A stretch of DNA of 64,000 nucleotides from Synechococcus sp. Cruz-7E5 (GCF_024345995.1 NZ_JAGQCE010000001.1:248001-312000); one strand, 5' to 3'. Positions 42,684 to 52,810 are shown, counted from the first letter of the stretch. Translations and numbers: made by a program. The notes: generated by a model from the sequence alone, not told the origin.

Positions 42684-44228
42684 TCAGTCTGCCGGAGAAT
42701 CAAACGGCCGCAGGCGCAGCCAGGCCTCAGTCAGCTGCAGTTCCAGGGTGATCACCCGGTGGCCGGGGCCCACCGGTCCCAGGGGGGCCTCGCCGCTGCC
42801 GGGGTTCACGCACACCTGGGGCCAGGCCGCTGCCGCCAGCGACAGCCGCAGCTGCTCGCCGGGAGCCAGGCTGGCCACCAGGGGCTGCAGGTTCAGGCGC
42901 CAGCGCTGACGGCGGCGGCAGTGGGGGCCAAGCGCCCGGAGCACCCCGGTGCTCAGCTGCCAGACACTGCCCTGGCGGATCACCGAGAGGGCGCCACAGA
43001 GATCGAAACCGTCCTGGTCAGCGCTGAGTTCCAGCTCCAGTTCCGCTCGCCCCGCCAGCAGCAGCGGCTCGGCCAGGGGCGTGGTGGTGAAGCAGGCCAC
43101 ATCGGCGCGGGCATCGAGATCGGTGCGGTCCACCAGGCCGGCATCGAGGCCCAGATGGCCACCCCGGCCGGGGACCGGCCGCCAGGGGTCATGCACCAGC
43201 CAGACGACACCGCCGCCCTCGCCGCCAGCGAGCAGGCGGCCCTCGCCGGCATCGATCGCGGCCAGCCCTTCGCTGCGCAGGACCCACTGGCGCGGCTCAG
43301 CGCAGCCAGCCGCCAGGTCCCGCCATGTGCCAGCGCCGAGATCCGCCACCGCTTCGCGCCGATGGGCCTCCAGGCCGTGCCTGTCCCGCAGGTGCCGGTC
43401 AAAGAAGGCCAGCTGCAGGCGATCGATGCCTCCGCCCCAGTTCAGATGACTCCAGGCGCCGATCCGCAGCCAGGGATCGGCGCCGGCGGCCTGGGCGCGG
43501 GCCCGCAGATCCAGCACCCCGCCCAGGTGGGGATCGTGCCAGCCACCCACCAGCAGCATCGGCTGGCGCAACAGACCCTCCGGCGGCTGATGGCGCCTCC
43601 AGCCAGCGGGGCTGGCGGGATCCAGCCGCAACCAGCCCAGCCCCATCCCGCCTGGATCGTGCTGCTCCAGCAGCGCCAGGCCATCGCGCAGGAACGTGCC
43701 CCCCTCCAGGCTCAGGCGCAGGCGACGCCAGGCGTTCTCATCCCCGGCGCGGCGCATCTTTTCAGCCGCCAGCTGCAGCGCCCAGCCCAGGCCCAGGGCC
43801 CACCAGTGGGCGCCCCCCTCGCTGGCCCAGTGCAGCCGCTCATCCAGGCCCGCCATCGCCGGAGCCAGGGCATCGGGCAGGGGGCTGCCGGGGCTCAGCA
43901 GCAGTTGTGTGAGTCCCTGATAGGAAAAGCCGTAGGTCCCCACCCGGCCGTTGACGTAGGCAAGGCTGCGCACCCAGGCCAGGGCCACGGCGCCATCGGC
44001 CGCCTCCTGGGCAAAGCCCCTGAACTCGCCTGTGGAATCACCCCGGCCGCGCACGTCCTGCACGGCCACCGCATAGCCCTGGCTGGCGTACCAGCGCGGA
44101 TGGGCATAGGTCACGGTGGAGGCGATGGCCCGCCCGTAGGGCTGGCGCATCAGCAGCAGCGGCCAGCGTCCGGGCCGCGTCGGTTTCCAGACCCTGGTCG
44201 CCAGCCGCACCCCGTCGGGGCAGGGCAT
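42684..44228 (-). CDS. CocE/NonD-family alpha/beta hydrolase
   Basis: A 514-residue serine hydrolase of the X-Pro dipeptidyl-peptidase-like family. MPCPDGVRLATRVWKPTRPG opens the domain. The nucleophile is in GRVGTYGFSYQGLTQLLLS, GGWHDPHLGGVLDLRARAQA bears the acid, and SHLNWGG the histidine. From about residue 280 on there is a jelly-roll C-terminal domain, as in cocaine esterase. The natural substrate in cyanobacteria is not known; acyl esters or peptides are possible. No signal peptide is seen. Confidence 0.85.
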   Translation of the reverse strand: MPCPDGVRLATRVWKPTRPGRWPLLLMRQPYGRAIASTVTYAHPRWYASQGYAVAVQDVRGRGDSTGEFRGFAQEAADGAVALAWVRSLAYVNGRVGTYGFSYQGLTQLLLSPGSPLPDALAPAMAGLDERLHWASEGGAHWWALGLGWALQLAAEKMRRAGDENAWRRLRLSLEGGTFLRDGLALLEQHDPGGMGLGWLRLDPASPAGWRRHQPPEGLLRQPMLLVGGWHDPHLGGVLDLRARAQAAGADPWLRIGAWSHLNWGGGIDRLQLAFFDRHLRDRHGLEAHRREAVADLGAGTWRDLAAGCAEPRQWVLRSEGLAAIDAGEGRLLAGGEGGGVVWLVHDPWRPVPGRGGHLGLDAGLVDRTDLDARADVACFTTTPLAEPLLLAGRAELELELSADQDGFDLCGALSVIRQGSVWQLSTGVLRALGPHCRRRQRWRLNLQPLVASLAPGEQLRLSLAAAAWPQVCVNPGSGEAPLGPVGPGHRVITLELQLTEAWLRLRPFDSPAD

Positions 44229-44264
44229 CCACTCCTCGAGAAGCTCGGTTTCCAGCGCAGCGAC

Positions 44265-44618
44265 TCAGCGCACGTCAGGGCAGTGAAGCCCGACCACATA
44301 GGTGGTGAGAATCTCGGCGTCGGTGGAGCTCAGCCCCTGGCTCCGGGCCACCATGGCGACCGCTTCCGGCGAATTGGAACTGACGCCGCGGCTGTTGAGC
44401 TGGCGCAGATCGGCGCAGATCCTTTTGGCCAGCTGCGGGTTCTGCTTGACCGACTCCAGCAGCGGTGAGGCCGCCTGGAGGGGGGTGAGCGGCAGACCGG
44501 CACCGATCAGACCGGCCAGAGCAGCCACGGCGAGCTGACGGAGTAAGGGCAAGCGTTGACGTGGATGAGAGAAAAGGGAGAAAACAGGCAAGGACCGTCC
44601 ACCGCAGGGGTGATCCAT
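44265..44618 (-). CDS. Small exported protein of unknown function
   Basis: A 117-residue protein with a membrane-type signal at about residues 28-49 (RQLAVAALAGLIGAGLPLTP, then LQAAS). The mature part of about 70 residues carries two cysteines (RICADL; GLHCPDV) that could pair. The pattern SPEAVAMVARSQGLSSTDAE suggests a helical bundle. I recognise no family. A later start would shorten the unusual basic leader, but no in-frame ATG exists before the signal. Confidence 0.6.
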   Translation of the reverse strand: MDHPCGGRSLPVFSLFSHPRQRLPLLRQLAVAALAGLIGAGLPLTPLQAASPLLESVKQNPQLAKRICADLRQLNSRGVSSNSPEAVAMVARSQGLSSTDAEILTTYVVGLHCPDVR

Positions 44619-44659
44619 CCATTTGACGGTCTCCGTGAGACCGGTTGGAGCAGTCCTGG

Positions 44660-45052
44660 TCAGTTTGGTGGGCGACCGGTGGCCCGCCGTGCCGCGGCGA
44701 TCCAGGCGCGCACCTGGGTGGCATCGGGCGACGGCAGCGCGGATCCGGTCAAAGAGCGCTGCAGCCGGCCCAGCTGGCGCAACAGTTGCTGGGGCGATGC
44801 CTCGGCCAGCCCGGCCGAACTGGCGATGCCCGCATAGAGGAGCAGAGCGGCCTGCTCAGGCGCCAGACCGAGCTCACTGATCAGGCGTGCCTGGCCCCGC
44901 AGCTTGATCAGTCGCTGCTCCGAAGCGCCGCAGCGGGCCAGGCGCCGCAGGGCCAGATCGCTCTGGGCGGCCAGCGCCGGCCAGTCCTTCAGGCCGGCCA
45001 GGCTCAGCTGGCTCTGCTCAGCGCTGAAGTGGGAGGGAAGAACCAGCATCAA
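44660..45052 (-). CDS. DUF4332-like helix-hairpin-helix protein
   Basis: A 130-residue helical protein. LRGQARLISELGLAPEQAAL followed by AGIASSAGLAEASPQQLLRQ resembles the helix-hairpin-helix repeats of DUF4332 proteins, which are small and often encoded beside Ycf51. Its start overlaps the stop of the Ycf51 gene by 4 bases (ATGA). Function is unknown. Confidence 0.6.
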   Translation of the reverse strand: MMLVLPSHFSAEQSQLSLAGLKDWPALAAQSDLALRRLARCGASEQRLIKLRGQARLISELGLAPEQAALLLYAGIASSAGLAEASPQQLLRQLGRLQRSLTGSALPSPDATQVRAWIAAARRATGRPPN

Positions 45053-45516
45053 CGCAGCACCTTCACCGCGCCGTCATCGAGGCTGCGGGTGGCCTCCGCC
45101 AGCACCACCGGCCGACTGACGCCGGCCCCGGCTGACTCGACCCGCCGCAGGCGCACATGCACCAGCCCATCGGCGCTGCTGCGGCCGCTGCTGCGCAGGT
45201 TGAGGGCCAGCTGCTCCACCGTGGGGGCATAGGCCTCGGCAGGAAGATCAGCCGTCGCAGCGGCGATCACCAGGTTGCTGCCGTTGTCGAACACCACCGG
45301 CACGGTCACAGCCCCCTCCACCTGGGTGCGTGGCGAGTAGCTGATGGCGAAGGCCAGACAGGAGAGCGAGAGCAGGGCCGTGAAGCTGGTGACACCCACC
45401 AGCCGGAAGCGGAAGCCCCAGCCCATGACGAAGGCCAGCACCATCCACACCGCCAGCGCGCCGCTGGCGGCCCCCAGCCAGAGCCCGGCTTTGAGCGACA
45501 GCGGATCGACGGGCAT
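45049..45516 (-). CDS. ycf51: Ycf51-family membrane protein
   Basis: A 155-residue protein from the ATG at 45516. Two membrane helices lie at about 10-30 (LWLGAASGALAVWMVLAFVM) and about 37-57 (RLVGVTSFTALLSLSCLAFA), then a soluble domain of about 100 residues with VEGAVTVPVVFDNGSNLVIA and LRSSGRSSADGLVHVRLRRV. This is the pattern of Ycf51 (DUF2518), conserved in cyanobacteria and some plastids but of unknown role. The open frame runs up to 45741, but that part is antisense to the divergent TamB-like gene. Confidence 0.82.
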   Translation of the reverse strand: MPVDPLSLKAGLWLGAASGALAVWMVLAFVMGWGFRFRLVGVTSFTALLSLSCLAFAISYSPRTQVEGAVTVPVVFDNGSNLVIAAATADLPAEAYAPTVEQLALNLRSSGRSSADGLVHVRLRRVESAGAGVSRPVVLAEATRSLDDGAVKVLR

Positions 45517-45584
45517 GACGGCTGGAGCAACAGGGGGAACCCCTTTATATTGCGGCGACCTCAGGCGGTGACAGCGACGAGCCG

Positions 45585-48500
45585 ATGGGGTCCCCGCCTT
45601 CGCCTGAAACGGGAACCCAGTCCCGGAGTCGCCGCCAACGACTGCTGCTGGCTGCCGCCCTCGGGGGAAGCGCAGGTCTGGCGGGAGCCTGGTGGGGGTC
45701 CGATCACCTGGCTCGCCGGGTCTACGACAGCTGGCGGCCAAGGCTGCAGGTGCTGATCGGACGGGGGCTGGGCCACCCAGTCCAGCTCGGTCCCTACAAA
45801 GGCCTCAGACCCTGGGGGCTGAGCATCGGCCCCAGCCGTGTCCTGAGCGGACCTGCCGAGCGCTCCAACCTGCGCCTCGACGGGATTGGGGTGAACCTGG
45901 ATCCCCTGGCCAGCCTGGTGGAGCGGGCGCCTGTGCTGGAGCTGCGGCCCAGGGGCGCCCAGCTCAGCCTGATCCCCAACGCCCAGGGGCAGCTCTGGGT
46001 GTTCGGGCCGGCTGGAGACAAGCCCCCGCCCAGACTCACTCTCAAGATCCTGCTGGAGCAGCCCGCCCGCCTGCAGCTGGGCTCCAGCGCTCTCGACCTG
46101 AAGCTGCAGGGCAGAGCCGGGGTGAGGATCCACAACCGCAGCGTCGACTGGCGCGCCACCGCCAGGGAAAGGGCCGGCAACGGCCGCGCCCTGGCGCGCG
46201 GCTCGGCCAACTGGCGCAGTGGCGCGGTGAAGCTCGGCCTCGACCTGCGGCGCTGGGACCTGGCGCCGCTGGTCTCCTTCATTCCCCGTGGCCGTCCTCC
46301 GCGCCAGCAGTCGCTGAAGGGAACCGCCGACGGCCGTCTGGAGCTGGATCGCCGCCGTGGCAGCACCAGCTGCCGGGGTTCGCTGCGCATCGGGCAGTTG
46401 GAGCTGCGGGATCCGCTGTTGCCGGCGCCGCTTCAGGCCAGACGCCTGACCGTTGGCTGCCGCGGGCAGGAGATCCAGCTGGAGGGGGATCCCTGGCAGA
46501 TGGCGAACTGGCGCGGCACGGTCAAGGGCTCCCTGGTACCTGGAAGCCGCTTCGATCTGCGCTTCAGCGCCAGCGATCCCCAGCGCGGCGACCGGCTCGG
46601 CCTGGGGGTGAGCGGGCCCTGGCGCCAGCCGCTGCTGGCACTCGATGGCCACATCCCCCTCGGCAAGGGCACCCCCACCAGCCCCCAACCGCTCAAACTC
46701 AACGCCCTGATCCGCTCCGACTGGCGCAGCAGCCTCCAGTTGCGGCTCGACAGCCTGCGCCTGCGCTCCGGCCGCTCCGAGATCACGGCCAAGGGTCAGA
46801 TCTGGCCCCAGCTCGACGTGCGCAGCGAGCGGCTGCGGCTCCATCCCTCCCTCTGGCAGCCGGCCGGAGCCGCGGCCCAGGCCCTGCTGGGTAGCAGCTC
46901 CTGGCTGGATGGCGGCCTGCTCCTGGCTGGAACCCTGCGGCAGCCGACCCTGAGCGCCAGCTTTCAGAGGCAGGGGAGCACCCTGCTCAACGTCCAGGCC
47001 AGTGCGGGGCCGAGCGACAGCCGGGCTGGTCCCCTCGGCCGCATTCAGGCGCGGCTGACGGCCCCCTCCGGTCTGCGCCTGCAGGACACCCTGCTGCTGG
47101 GTGCCGCCAGCGCCGATCTGGCCTGGTCCGATGACCAGCTGCGGCTGCTCCGTTTCGAGAGTCCGGAACTCAGCGGCGATGGCAGCCTTCCGCTGCGCTG
47201 GCAGCGCCGGCGGGGCCTGGTGGCAGGCGATCTGGGCCTGAACCTGGAGCTCAGGCCCTACGCCCTGGCCCGGCTCGGCCCCCTGCTGGGAAGCACGCTC
47301 CAGGGAGATCTCAGCGCCAGGGGCCGCCTCAGTGGCCCCCTGGCAGCCCTGCGCCCCGACTTCTGGCTGTCGGTGCGTCAGCCCGGTGGCGGCCCCCTGC
47401 AACTGCTGGAAACCTGGGAAGGTCGGCTCACCGCCCGCAGCGGCGGTGGCGGCGATCTGGCCATGACGGCATTGGCCCCGGCCCAGCAGGGCAGCCTGAC
47501 GGCCCGGCTGAACCGGTCCTGGCTGCCCAGCCAGGTGGAGCTGCGCCGCCAGCAAGGGGTTCTGAGCTTCAGCGGCGATGCGCGCCGCTACCGCTGGCAG
47601 GCGAGCCGCTTTCCCCTCGTGGGCCTGCAGCTCGCCGTTGGTGGTTCCTCCAGGCCCAGGGCCCTCGACGGACTGCTCAGCGGCAAGGGAATTCTCGATC
47701 TCCAGCCCCTGGCGATGGAGGGCAGCGTGGCCGTGGAGCGTCCCCTGCTGCTGGGGGTGCGCGGACAGCGGCTCACCGCCTCAGGCCGCTATACGGCAGG
47801 CCAGTTCAACTTCAAGGGAGAGCTCACGCCCCTGGCCGGTGGAACGGTGGCCCTCAGCGCCGATGGCGAACGCAAGGGCCGCCTGCGCAGCCGCATCGAG
47901 GGGCGAGGACTGCCGCTGCAACTCTTCCAGGAGCTGGCCCAGGCACTCACGATCTGGAGGGGCGGCAGCCCCCTGGCCAGGGGGAAGGCCAGCGACCTGG
48001 GCACCCTCGTGATCGACACCCTGGGCGGCACGATCGATGGCCAGCTTCAGGCTCTGCGCGCGGCCCAGGCCCGGCTGGCGGACTTCCGTGGCCCCACCAC
48101 AGCCGGATCACGGACACGGCTCGAGGACCTGCGCGGTCTGGTGGATCTCGACATCAGCCTGGCCGGCCCCGATCTGGAACGCCTCAACCTGGATCTGGGC
48201 GCCAAGGGCCACCTCTGGCTGCGGGCCGATGACCGCGACGAGGCCCTGCGGCTCGATCCTTTCCAGGTGCGGCTGGAAGGACCGATCCGGGGCGGGAAGG
48301 GGAGCTTCAGCCTCGAGAACCTTCCTCTGGCCCTGCTGGCCCTGGCCACGCCAGTACCCAGCAGCCTGCGGGGGGGGCTCAATCTGGAGGGCTCCTACCA
48401 GCTGGGATCGGCCTCGCGCAAGAGCGCCTTCAGCACCAGCCTGAGCCTGATCGACGCCAGCCTGAACGGGATTCCGCTGCGGCTCGAGGACGCCACGGTG

Positions 48501-50129
48501 AGCCTGGATGGGGATGCCCTGGCTCTGTCTGCCGCCCTCAGCAGTGAAGGGGCCGACAGCCGCGTCGCCCTCAGCGGCACCGTCCCTCTCGATCCCACTC
48601 AGGAGGGGTTGAAGCTGAGGCTCTCCAGCCGCGGCGACGGCCTGCGCTTCATCAGCACCCTGGTGGGGCGTGGGCTGGAGTGGCGCAAAGGCAGCGCCGA
48701 TCTGGAGCTGCTGATGCGGGGCAGCCTGCTCAAGCCGCTGGCCAATGGCTTCCTGCGCTTCCGCGATGGCGAACTGGTGGTGGCCGGTCAGGAGATCAGC
48801 CAGCTCCAGGCCACGGTGCTGTTCGATTTCGAGGAGCTGCTGGTGCAGGAATTCAAGGCCCGCATGGGCAGCCAGGGGGAACTCGATGGCAGCGGCGGCC
48901 TCGGGCTGTTCCGCGACATTCCCCAGCGCCAACCCCTCAACCTCACTGTCAAGGACGCCCGGATCAAGGCGCCCCGCCTCAACGCCCTCACCAATGGCAG
49001 CCTGGCCCTGCGCGGCAGCCTGCTGCAGCCGCTGCTCAGTGGCGAGCTGAGCCTGAGCAGAGGCACGATCAACGGCCAGCCCGGCACCCTGGCCCAGGCG
49101 GATGAGAACGGCGTCATCCAGCCGAAGCAGGCCCGGCGGCTGGTGGAGGAGTCGTGGAACTTCGAGAAGCCCCTGCTGCTGCTGGGGCCGGAGGTGGAGA
49201 GCGACACTGCCCTGGACCTGCGCGATTCGATCCCCCGGGTCCCCCTGCTGCGCCTGAGCAATCTGCGCCTCAAGCTCGGCCCCGATCTGGAGGTGGTGGT
49301 GCCGCCGGTGGCCAGCTTCAAGACGGGCGGCACCCTGACCCTCAACGGCCGCATCGACCCCAGCCTCAGCGCCAGCGGCGTGGTGCGGCTGCTCGGTGGT
49401 CGTCTGAGCCTGTTCACCACCAACTTCACCCTCGATCCCGACGCCCCCAACGTGGCGGTCTTCACACCGAGCCTCGGCCTGATCCCCTACGTGGACATCG
49501 CCCTGCGCACCCGGGTCTCGAACACGCTCAAGGTGGGCCAGGGCCGCGAAGCCTTCAACGACTTCGACCTGCGTGGTGGTTACACCCCGCTCGATCAGCT
49601 CAACCTGGTCAGGGTGGTGGTGACCGTCAGCGGCCCTGCCGATCGGATCGCCGAATCGCTCACCATCCGCAGCTCCCCTCCCCTGCCGGAGGAGCGGCTG
49701 GTGGCCCTGATCGGCGGCAATTCCCTGGCCGGACTGAGCGGCGGCAACGCCACGGCGGCCCTGGCCACGGTCTTCGGCCAGTCGCTGCTCTCACCCCTGG
49801 TGGGAACCCTGAGCAACGTCTTCGGCCAGCGGGTGAGCTTCTCCCTGTTCCCCACCTTCTTCTCCCCCTCCGTGAACGAGGTGGGCAGCAACGCCTCGGG
49901 CTCCCGCCGGGAGTCGCGGCGCGCGCCGGCCCAGCTGGTGCTGGGCTCGGAGCTGGGCCTCGACATCACCGAGCGCTTCAACTTCTCCGTGCTGGCGGCC
50001 CCGAACCGCACCGATATCCCTCCCCAGCTCACCCTGCGCTACCAGGCCAGTGACACCCTGGGCCTGCAGGGATCCTTCGACACCGAAGGGCGCTGGCAGG
50101 GCCAGCTGCAGTTGTTCTTCCGCTTCTGA
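45585..50129 (+). CDS. TamB-like (DUF490) translocation/assembly protein
   Basis: A 1514-residue protein. A short basic start and one N-terminal membrane anchor (RLLLAAALGGSAGLAGAWWG) are followed by a very long series of beta strands with alternating polar and apolar residues. The C-terminal part (about 1300-1514) carries the DUF490 signature: LTLNGRIDPSLSASGVVRLL, LDPDAPNVAVFTPSLGLIPY and LVALIGGNSLAGLSGGNATA. TamB-like proteins bridge inner and outer membrane and are linked to outer-membrane protein assembly and lipid transport. The gene diverges from ycf51 (68 bases) and runs into the ROK kinase gene 16 bases later, with which it is probably co-transcribed. Confidence 0.88.
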   Translation: MGSPPSPETGTQSRSRRQRLLLAAALGGSAGLAGAWWGSDHLARRVYDSWRPRLQVLIGRGLGHPVQLGPYKGLRPWGLSIGPSRVLSGPAERSNLRLDGIGVNLDPLASLVERAPVLELRPRGAQLSLIPNAQGQLWVFGPAGDKPPPRLTLKILLEQPARLQLGSSALDLKLQGRAGVRIHNRSVDWRATARERAGNGRALARGSANWRSGAVKLGLDLRRWDLAPLVSFIPRGRPPRQQSLKGTADGRLELDRRRGSTSCRGSLRIGQLELRDPLLPAPLQARRLTVGCRGQEIQLEGDPWQMANWRGTVKGSLVPGSRFDLRFSASDPQRGDRLGLGVSGPWRQPLLALDGHIPLGKGTPTSPQPLKLNALIRSDWRSSLQLRLDSLRLRSGRSEITAKGQIWPQLDVRSERLRLHPSLWQPAGAAAQALLGSSSWLDGGLLLAGTLRQPTLSASFQRQGSTLLNVQASAGPSDSRAGPLGRIQARLTAPSGLRLQDTLLLGAASADLAWSDDQLRLLRFESPELSGDGSLPLRWQRRRGLVAGDLGLNLELRPYALARLGPLLGSTLQGDLSARGRLSGPLAALRPDFWLSVRQPGGGPLQLLETWEGRLTARSGGGGDLAMTALAPAQQGSLTARLNRSWLPSQVELRRQQGVLSFSGDARRYRWQASRFPLVGLQLAVGGSSRPRALDGLLSGKGILDLQPLAMEGSVAVERPLLLGVRGQRLTASGRYTAGQFNFKGELTPLAGGTVALSADGERKGRLRSRIEGRGLPLQLFQELAQALTIWRGGSPLARGKASDLGTLVIDTLGGTIDGQLQALRAAQARLADFRGPTTAGSRTRLEDLRGLVDLDISLAGPDLERLNLDLGAKGHLWLRADDRDEALRLDPFQVRLEGPIRGGKGSFSLENLPLALLALATPVPSSLRGGLNLEGSYQLGSASRKSAFSTSLSLIDASLNGIPLRLEDATVSLDGDALALSAALSSEGADSRVALSGTVPLDPTQEGLKLRLSSRGDGLRFISTLVGRGLEWRKGSADLELLMRGSLLKPLANGFLRFRDGELVVAGQEISQLQATVLFDFEELLVQEFKARMGSQGELDGSGGLGLFRDIPQRQPLNLTVKDARIKAPRLNALTNGSLALRGSLLQPLLSGELSLSRGTINGQPGTLAQADENGVIQPKQARRLVEESWNFEKPLLLLGPEVESDTALDLRDSIPRVPLLRLSNLRLKLGPDLEVVVPPVASFKTGGTLTLNGRIDPSLSASGVVRLLGGRLSLFTTNFTLDPDAPNVAVFTPSLGLIPYVDIALRTRVSNTLKVGQGREAFNDFDLRGGYTPLDQLNLVRVVVTVSGPADRIAESLTIRSSPPLPEERLVALIGGNSLAGLSGGNATAALATVFGQSLLSPLVGTLSNVFGQRVSFSLFPTFFSPSVNEVGSNASGSRRESRRAPAQLVLGSELGLDITERFNFSVLAAPNRTDIPPQLTLRYQASDTLGLQGSFDTEGRWQGQLQLFFRF

Positions 50130-50145
50130 AGGAGCCCACTCAAGG

Positions 50146-51030
50146 ATGGAACTGATCGGCGTGGATCTGGGGGGCACCGCCATCAAGCTCGGCCGCTTCG
50201 ATGCCAGCGGCGCCTGCCTGGCCGAACTGGAATGCCCCACCCCCCGGCCAGCCCTGCCCGGTGCGGTCTGCACGGCACTGGTGGAGGCGATCACGGCCGT
50301 GGACCCTGCTGGCCTGGCCGGTCGGGTTGGGATCGGCCTGCCCGGACCGATGGACCGCAGCGGCCGGGTTGCACGGGTCTCGATCAACCTGCCCGGCTGG
50401 CACAACGTTCCCCTGGCCGACTGGCTGGAGCCCCAGCTGGACCGACGGGTCGTCCTGGCCAACGACGCCAACTGCGCCCTGCTGGGGGAGGCCTGGCTGG
50501 GCGCGGCCCGCGGCCGGAGCGACGTGCTGCTGCTCACCCTGGGCACGGGCGTGGGCGGCGCGGCCCTGCTGGGAGGCCAGCTGTTCACCGGCCGCGACGG
50601 AGCGGCGATCGAGCCCGGTCTGATCGGCGTGGATCCGGACGGTCCGCCCTGCCGCAGCGGCAACCGGGGCTCGCTCGAGCAGTTCTGCAGCATCACGGGG
50701 CTGGGGCGGCTGAGCCCGCTGGACCCGGCCGAGCTCTGCCGCCGCGCCGAATCCGGGGATGGCGAGGCGCAGGCAGTGTGGGAGCGCTACGGCCGCTGGC
50801 TGGGCATCGGCCTCAGTTCGCTGCTCTATGTGCTCACACCGGAGCTTGTGTTGATCGGCGGCGGCCTCAGTGCCGCCAGCGACCACTTCCTGCCGGCGGT
50901 GTGGCGGGAGGTGGAGGAGCGGGTGCTGCCGGAGAGCCGCCAGGGCCTGGAGATTCGCCGCTGCGCCCTCGGAAACGGCGCCGGACGGCTGGGGGCCGTG
51001 CGGCTGGCCATAGATGCTCTACCGGCCTGA
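50146..51030 (+). CDS. ROK-family sugar kinase
   Basis: A 294-residue kinase from the ATG at 50146, with a preceding purine-rich site (CAAGG). ATP-binding LIGVDLGGTAIKLGRFDASG opens the protein, and VVLANDANCALLGEAWLGAA with LLLTLGTGVGGAALLGGQLF gives the sugar and phosphate sites. The usual ROK zinc motif (C-x-C-G-x-x-G-C-x-E) is degenerate here: CRSGNRGSLEQF keeps only one Cys. This resembles zinc-less glucokinase-like ROK proteins. A second, unrelated glucokinase is encoded at 58277-59308. Confidence 0.85.
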   Translation: MELIGVDLGGTAIKLGRFDASGACLAELECPTPRPALPGAVCTALVEAITAVDPAGLAGRVGIGLPGPMDRSGRVARVSINLPGWHNVPLADWLEPQLDRRVVLANDANCALLGEAWLGAARGRSDVLLLTLGTGVGGAALLGGQLFTGRDGAAIEPGLIGVDPDGPPCRSGNRGSLEQFCSITGLGRLSPLDPAELCRRAESGDGEAQAVWERYGRWLGIGLSSLLYVLTPELVLIGGGLSAASDHFLPAVWREVEERVLPESRQGLEIRRCALGNGAGRLGAVRLAIDALPA

Positions 51031-51079
51031 GCCAGCTCGGTGCTGCTGGAACAGCCGGTGCGGCTGAAATGATGGGTCG

Positions 51080-52399
51080 ATGGCTTCCATTCCATCCGGC
51101 GTCCCCGATCCCAGTCCCGAGCTGCTCAGCCGGGCCGGCGCCGTTCGCCGTGCCGCCATGGCCCTGGGCCAGGCCTCGGATGATCAGCGGCGCCAGGCCC
51201 TGAGCGCCATGGCCCAGGCTCTGGAGCAGGACACCGGCACGATCGTGGCCGCCAACGCTGCCGACCTGGAAGCGGCGGCGGCCGAGCAGCTGGCACCGGC
51301 CCTGGTGGCGCGCCTCAGGCTCGACGCCGCGAAGCTGTCAGGCGCCATCGATGGAGTCCGCCAGCTGGCGGACCTGCCCGATCCGGTCGGCCGCCGCCAG
51401 CTCCGCACCGAACTGGATCAGGGCCTGGTGCTCGAGCGGATCACGGTGCCCCTGGGGGTGGTGGGGGTGATCTTCGAGGCGCGCCCCGATGCCCTGATCC
51501 AGATCGCGGCCCTGGCGATCCGCTCCGGTAACGGTGCCCTGCTCAAGGGAGGGCGCGAGGCCAGCCGCAGCTGCGCGGCGATCTTCGCGACCCTGCAGCA
51601 TGGCCTGGCGGCAAGCGCAGTGGATCCGGCTGCCCTCGCCCTGCTCACCACCCGCCAGGAGAGCCTGGGACTGCTCAAGCTCGATGGCCTGGTGGATCTG
51701 ATCATCCCCAGGGGCTCGAACGAGCTGGTGCGCTTCATCCAGGACCACACCCGCATTCCCGTGCTTGGCCATGCCGATGGGGTCTGCCACCTGCTGGTCG
51801 ACCGCGCCGCGGATCCCGACCAGGCCCTGCGCCTGGCCATCGACAGCAAGACCCAGTACCCGGCTGCCTGCAACGCGATCGAAACCCTGCTGGTGCATCG
51901 CGAGGCGGCTGCCGCCTTCCTGCCGCTGGCCATCGCCGCCTTCGCCGCTGCGGCGGTGGAACTGCGGGGCTGCCCCTTGGCCTGTGAGCTGGGGGTGGCC
52001 ATTGCAGCCAGCGACGACGACTGGGGCCGGGAATTCTCCGATCGGATCCTGGCGGTGAAAGTGGTGGCCAGCCTCGAGGAGGCCCTGGAGCACATCGCCC
52101 GTCACGGCTCCCGCCACACCGACGCCATCTGCACGAACGATCCCGAGGCGGCCCGGCGCTTCCTCGCCGCCGTCGACAGCGCCGGGGTATTCCTCAACTG
52201 TTCCACCCGCTTCGCCGATGGCTTCCGCTACGGCTTCGGCGCCGAAGTGGGCATCAGCACCCAGACCCTGCCACCGCGTGGGCCGGTGGGGCTGGAGGGG
52301 CTGGTCACATATCGCTATCACCTGCGCGGTGAAGGCCACATCGTGGCCGACTACGCCAGCGGCAAGAGCCGATTCACGCACCGCCGCCTGCCCCTATGA
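51080..52399 (+). CDS. proA: Glutamate-5-semialdehyde dehydrogenase (gamma-glutamyl phosphate reductase)
   Basis: A 439-residue enzyme of the aldehyde dehydrogenase superfamily that reduces gamma-glutamyl phosphate to glutamate semialdehyde in proline synthesis. Landmarks are [54 protein letters not shown] and the catalytic Cys in [17 protein letters not shown]. The end [20 protein letters not shown] is typical. The stop overlaps folB by 4 bases (ATGA). Confidence 0.97.
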   Translation: MASIPSGVPDPSPELLSRAGAVRRAAMALGQASDDQRRQALSAMAQALEQDTGTIVAANAADLEAAAAEQLAPALVARLRLDAAKLSGAIDGVRQLADLPDPVGRRQLRTELDQGLVLERITVPLGVVGVIFEARPDALIQIAALAIRSGNGALLKGGREASRSCAAIFATLQHGLAASAVDPAALALLTTRQESLGLLKLDGLVDLIIPRGSNELVRFIQDHTRIPVLGHADGVCHLLVDRAADPDQALRLAIDSKTQYPAACNAIETLLVHREAAAAFLPLAIAAFAAAAVELRGCPLACELGVAIAASDDDWGREFSDRILAVKVVASLEEALEHIARHGSRHTDAICTNDPEAARRFLAAVDSAGVFLNCSTRFADGFRYGFGAEVGISTQTLPPRGPVGLEGLVTYRYHLRGEGHIVADYASGKSRFTHRRLPL

Positions 52400-52806
52400 G
52401 CCCTCCGGCCAAGCCACTGCACCCATCCCTGCCCGGCCGTGAGGCGATCCATGTGCAAGGGCTGCGGCTCTGGGCGCACGTGGGTGTGCTGGAGCAGGAA
52501 AGGGACCTGGGCCAATGGTTCGAGCTTGCCTTCAGCCTCTTCCACGACCTGGGCCCCGCAGGCCGAAGCGATGATCTGGCCCTCAGCCTTGATTACGGCC
52601 TGGCGATCCAGGCCCTGCAGGAGCAGGCGCGACTGGTCCGCTGTCTCACCCTCGAGCACTACGCCGAGCGGATCATGGAGCGGATCGAGCAGCTCTACGG
52701 GCCCGTGACCCAGCGCGTGATCCTGACCAAATGCGCAGCCCCGGTGAGCGGCTTCAGCGGCCTGGTGCAGGTGGAGCGCTGGCGCCATGCGCCCGCGGCA
52801 GGCTGA
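52396..52806 (+). CDS. folB: Dihydroneopterin aldolase
   Basis: A 136-residue enzyme that cleaves dihydroneopterin to hydroxymethyldihydropterin in folate synthesis. [20 protein letters not shown] at the N-terminus, [20 protein letters not shown] in the middle and [20 protein letters not shown] later are family marks; the conserved Glu and Lys ([11 protein letters not shown]) are present. It is translationally coupled to proA and followed after 4 bases by a hydrolase gene. Confidence 0.92.
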   Translation: MSPPAKPLHPSLPGREAIHVQGLRLWAHVGVLEQERDLGQWFELAFSLFHDLGPAGRSDDLALSLDYGLAIQALQEQARLVRCLTLEHYAERIMERIEQLYGPVTQRVILTKCAAPVSGFSGLVQVERWRHAPAAG

Positions 52807-52810
52807 GCCG

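Noticed and set aside
41748-44468. Open frame of 906 codons on the plus strand across the DUF3887 and CocE-like genes
   Set aside because: Its predicted protein is rich in Gln, His, Ala and Pro with no domain, typical of antisense frames in GC-rich DNA, and it covers two well-supported genes.
45561-47555. Open frame of 664 codons on the minus strand within the TamB-like gene
   Set aside because: Low-complexity Gln/Ala/Gly sequence antisense to a recognisable DUF490 gene.
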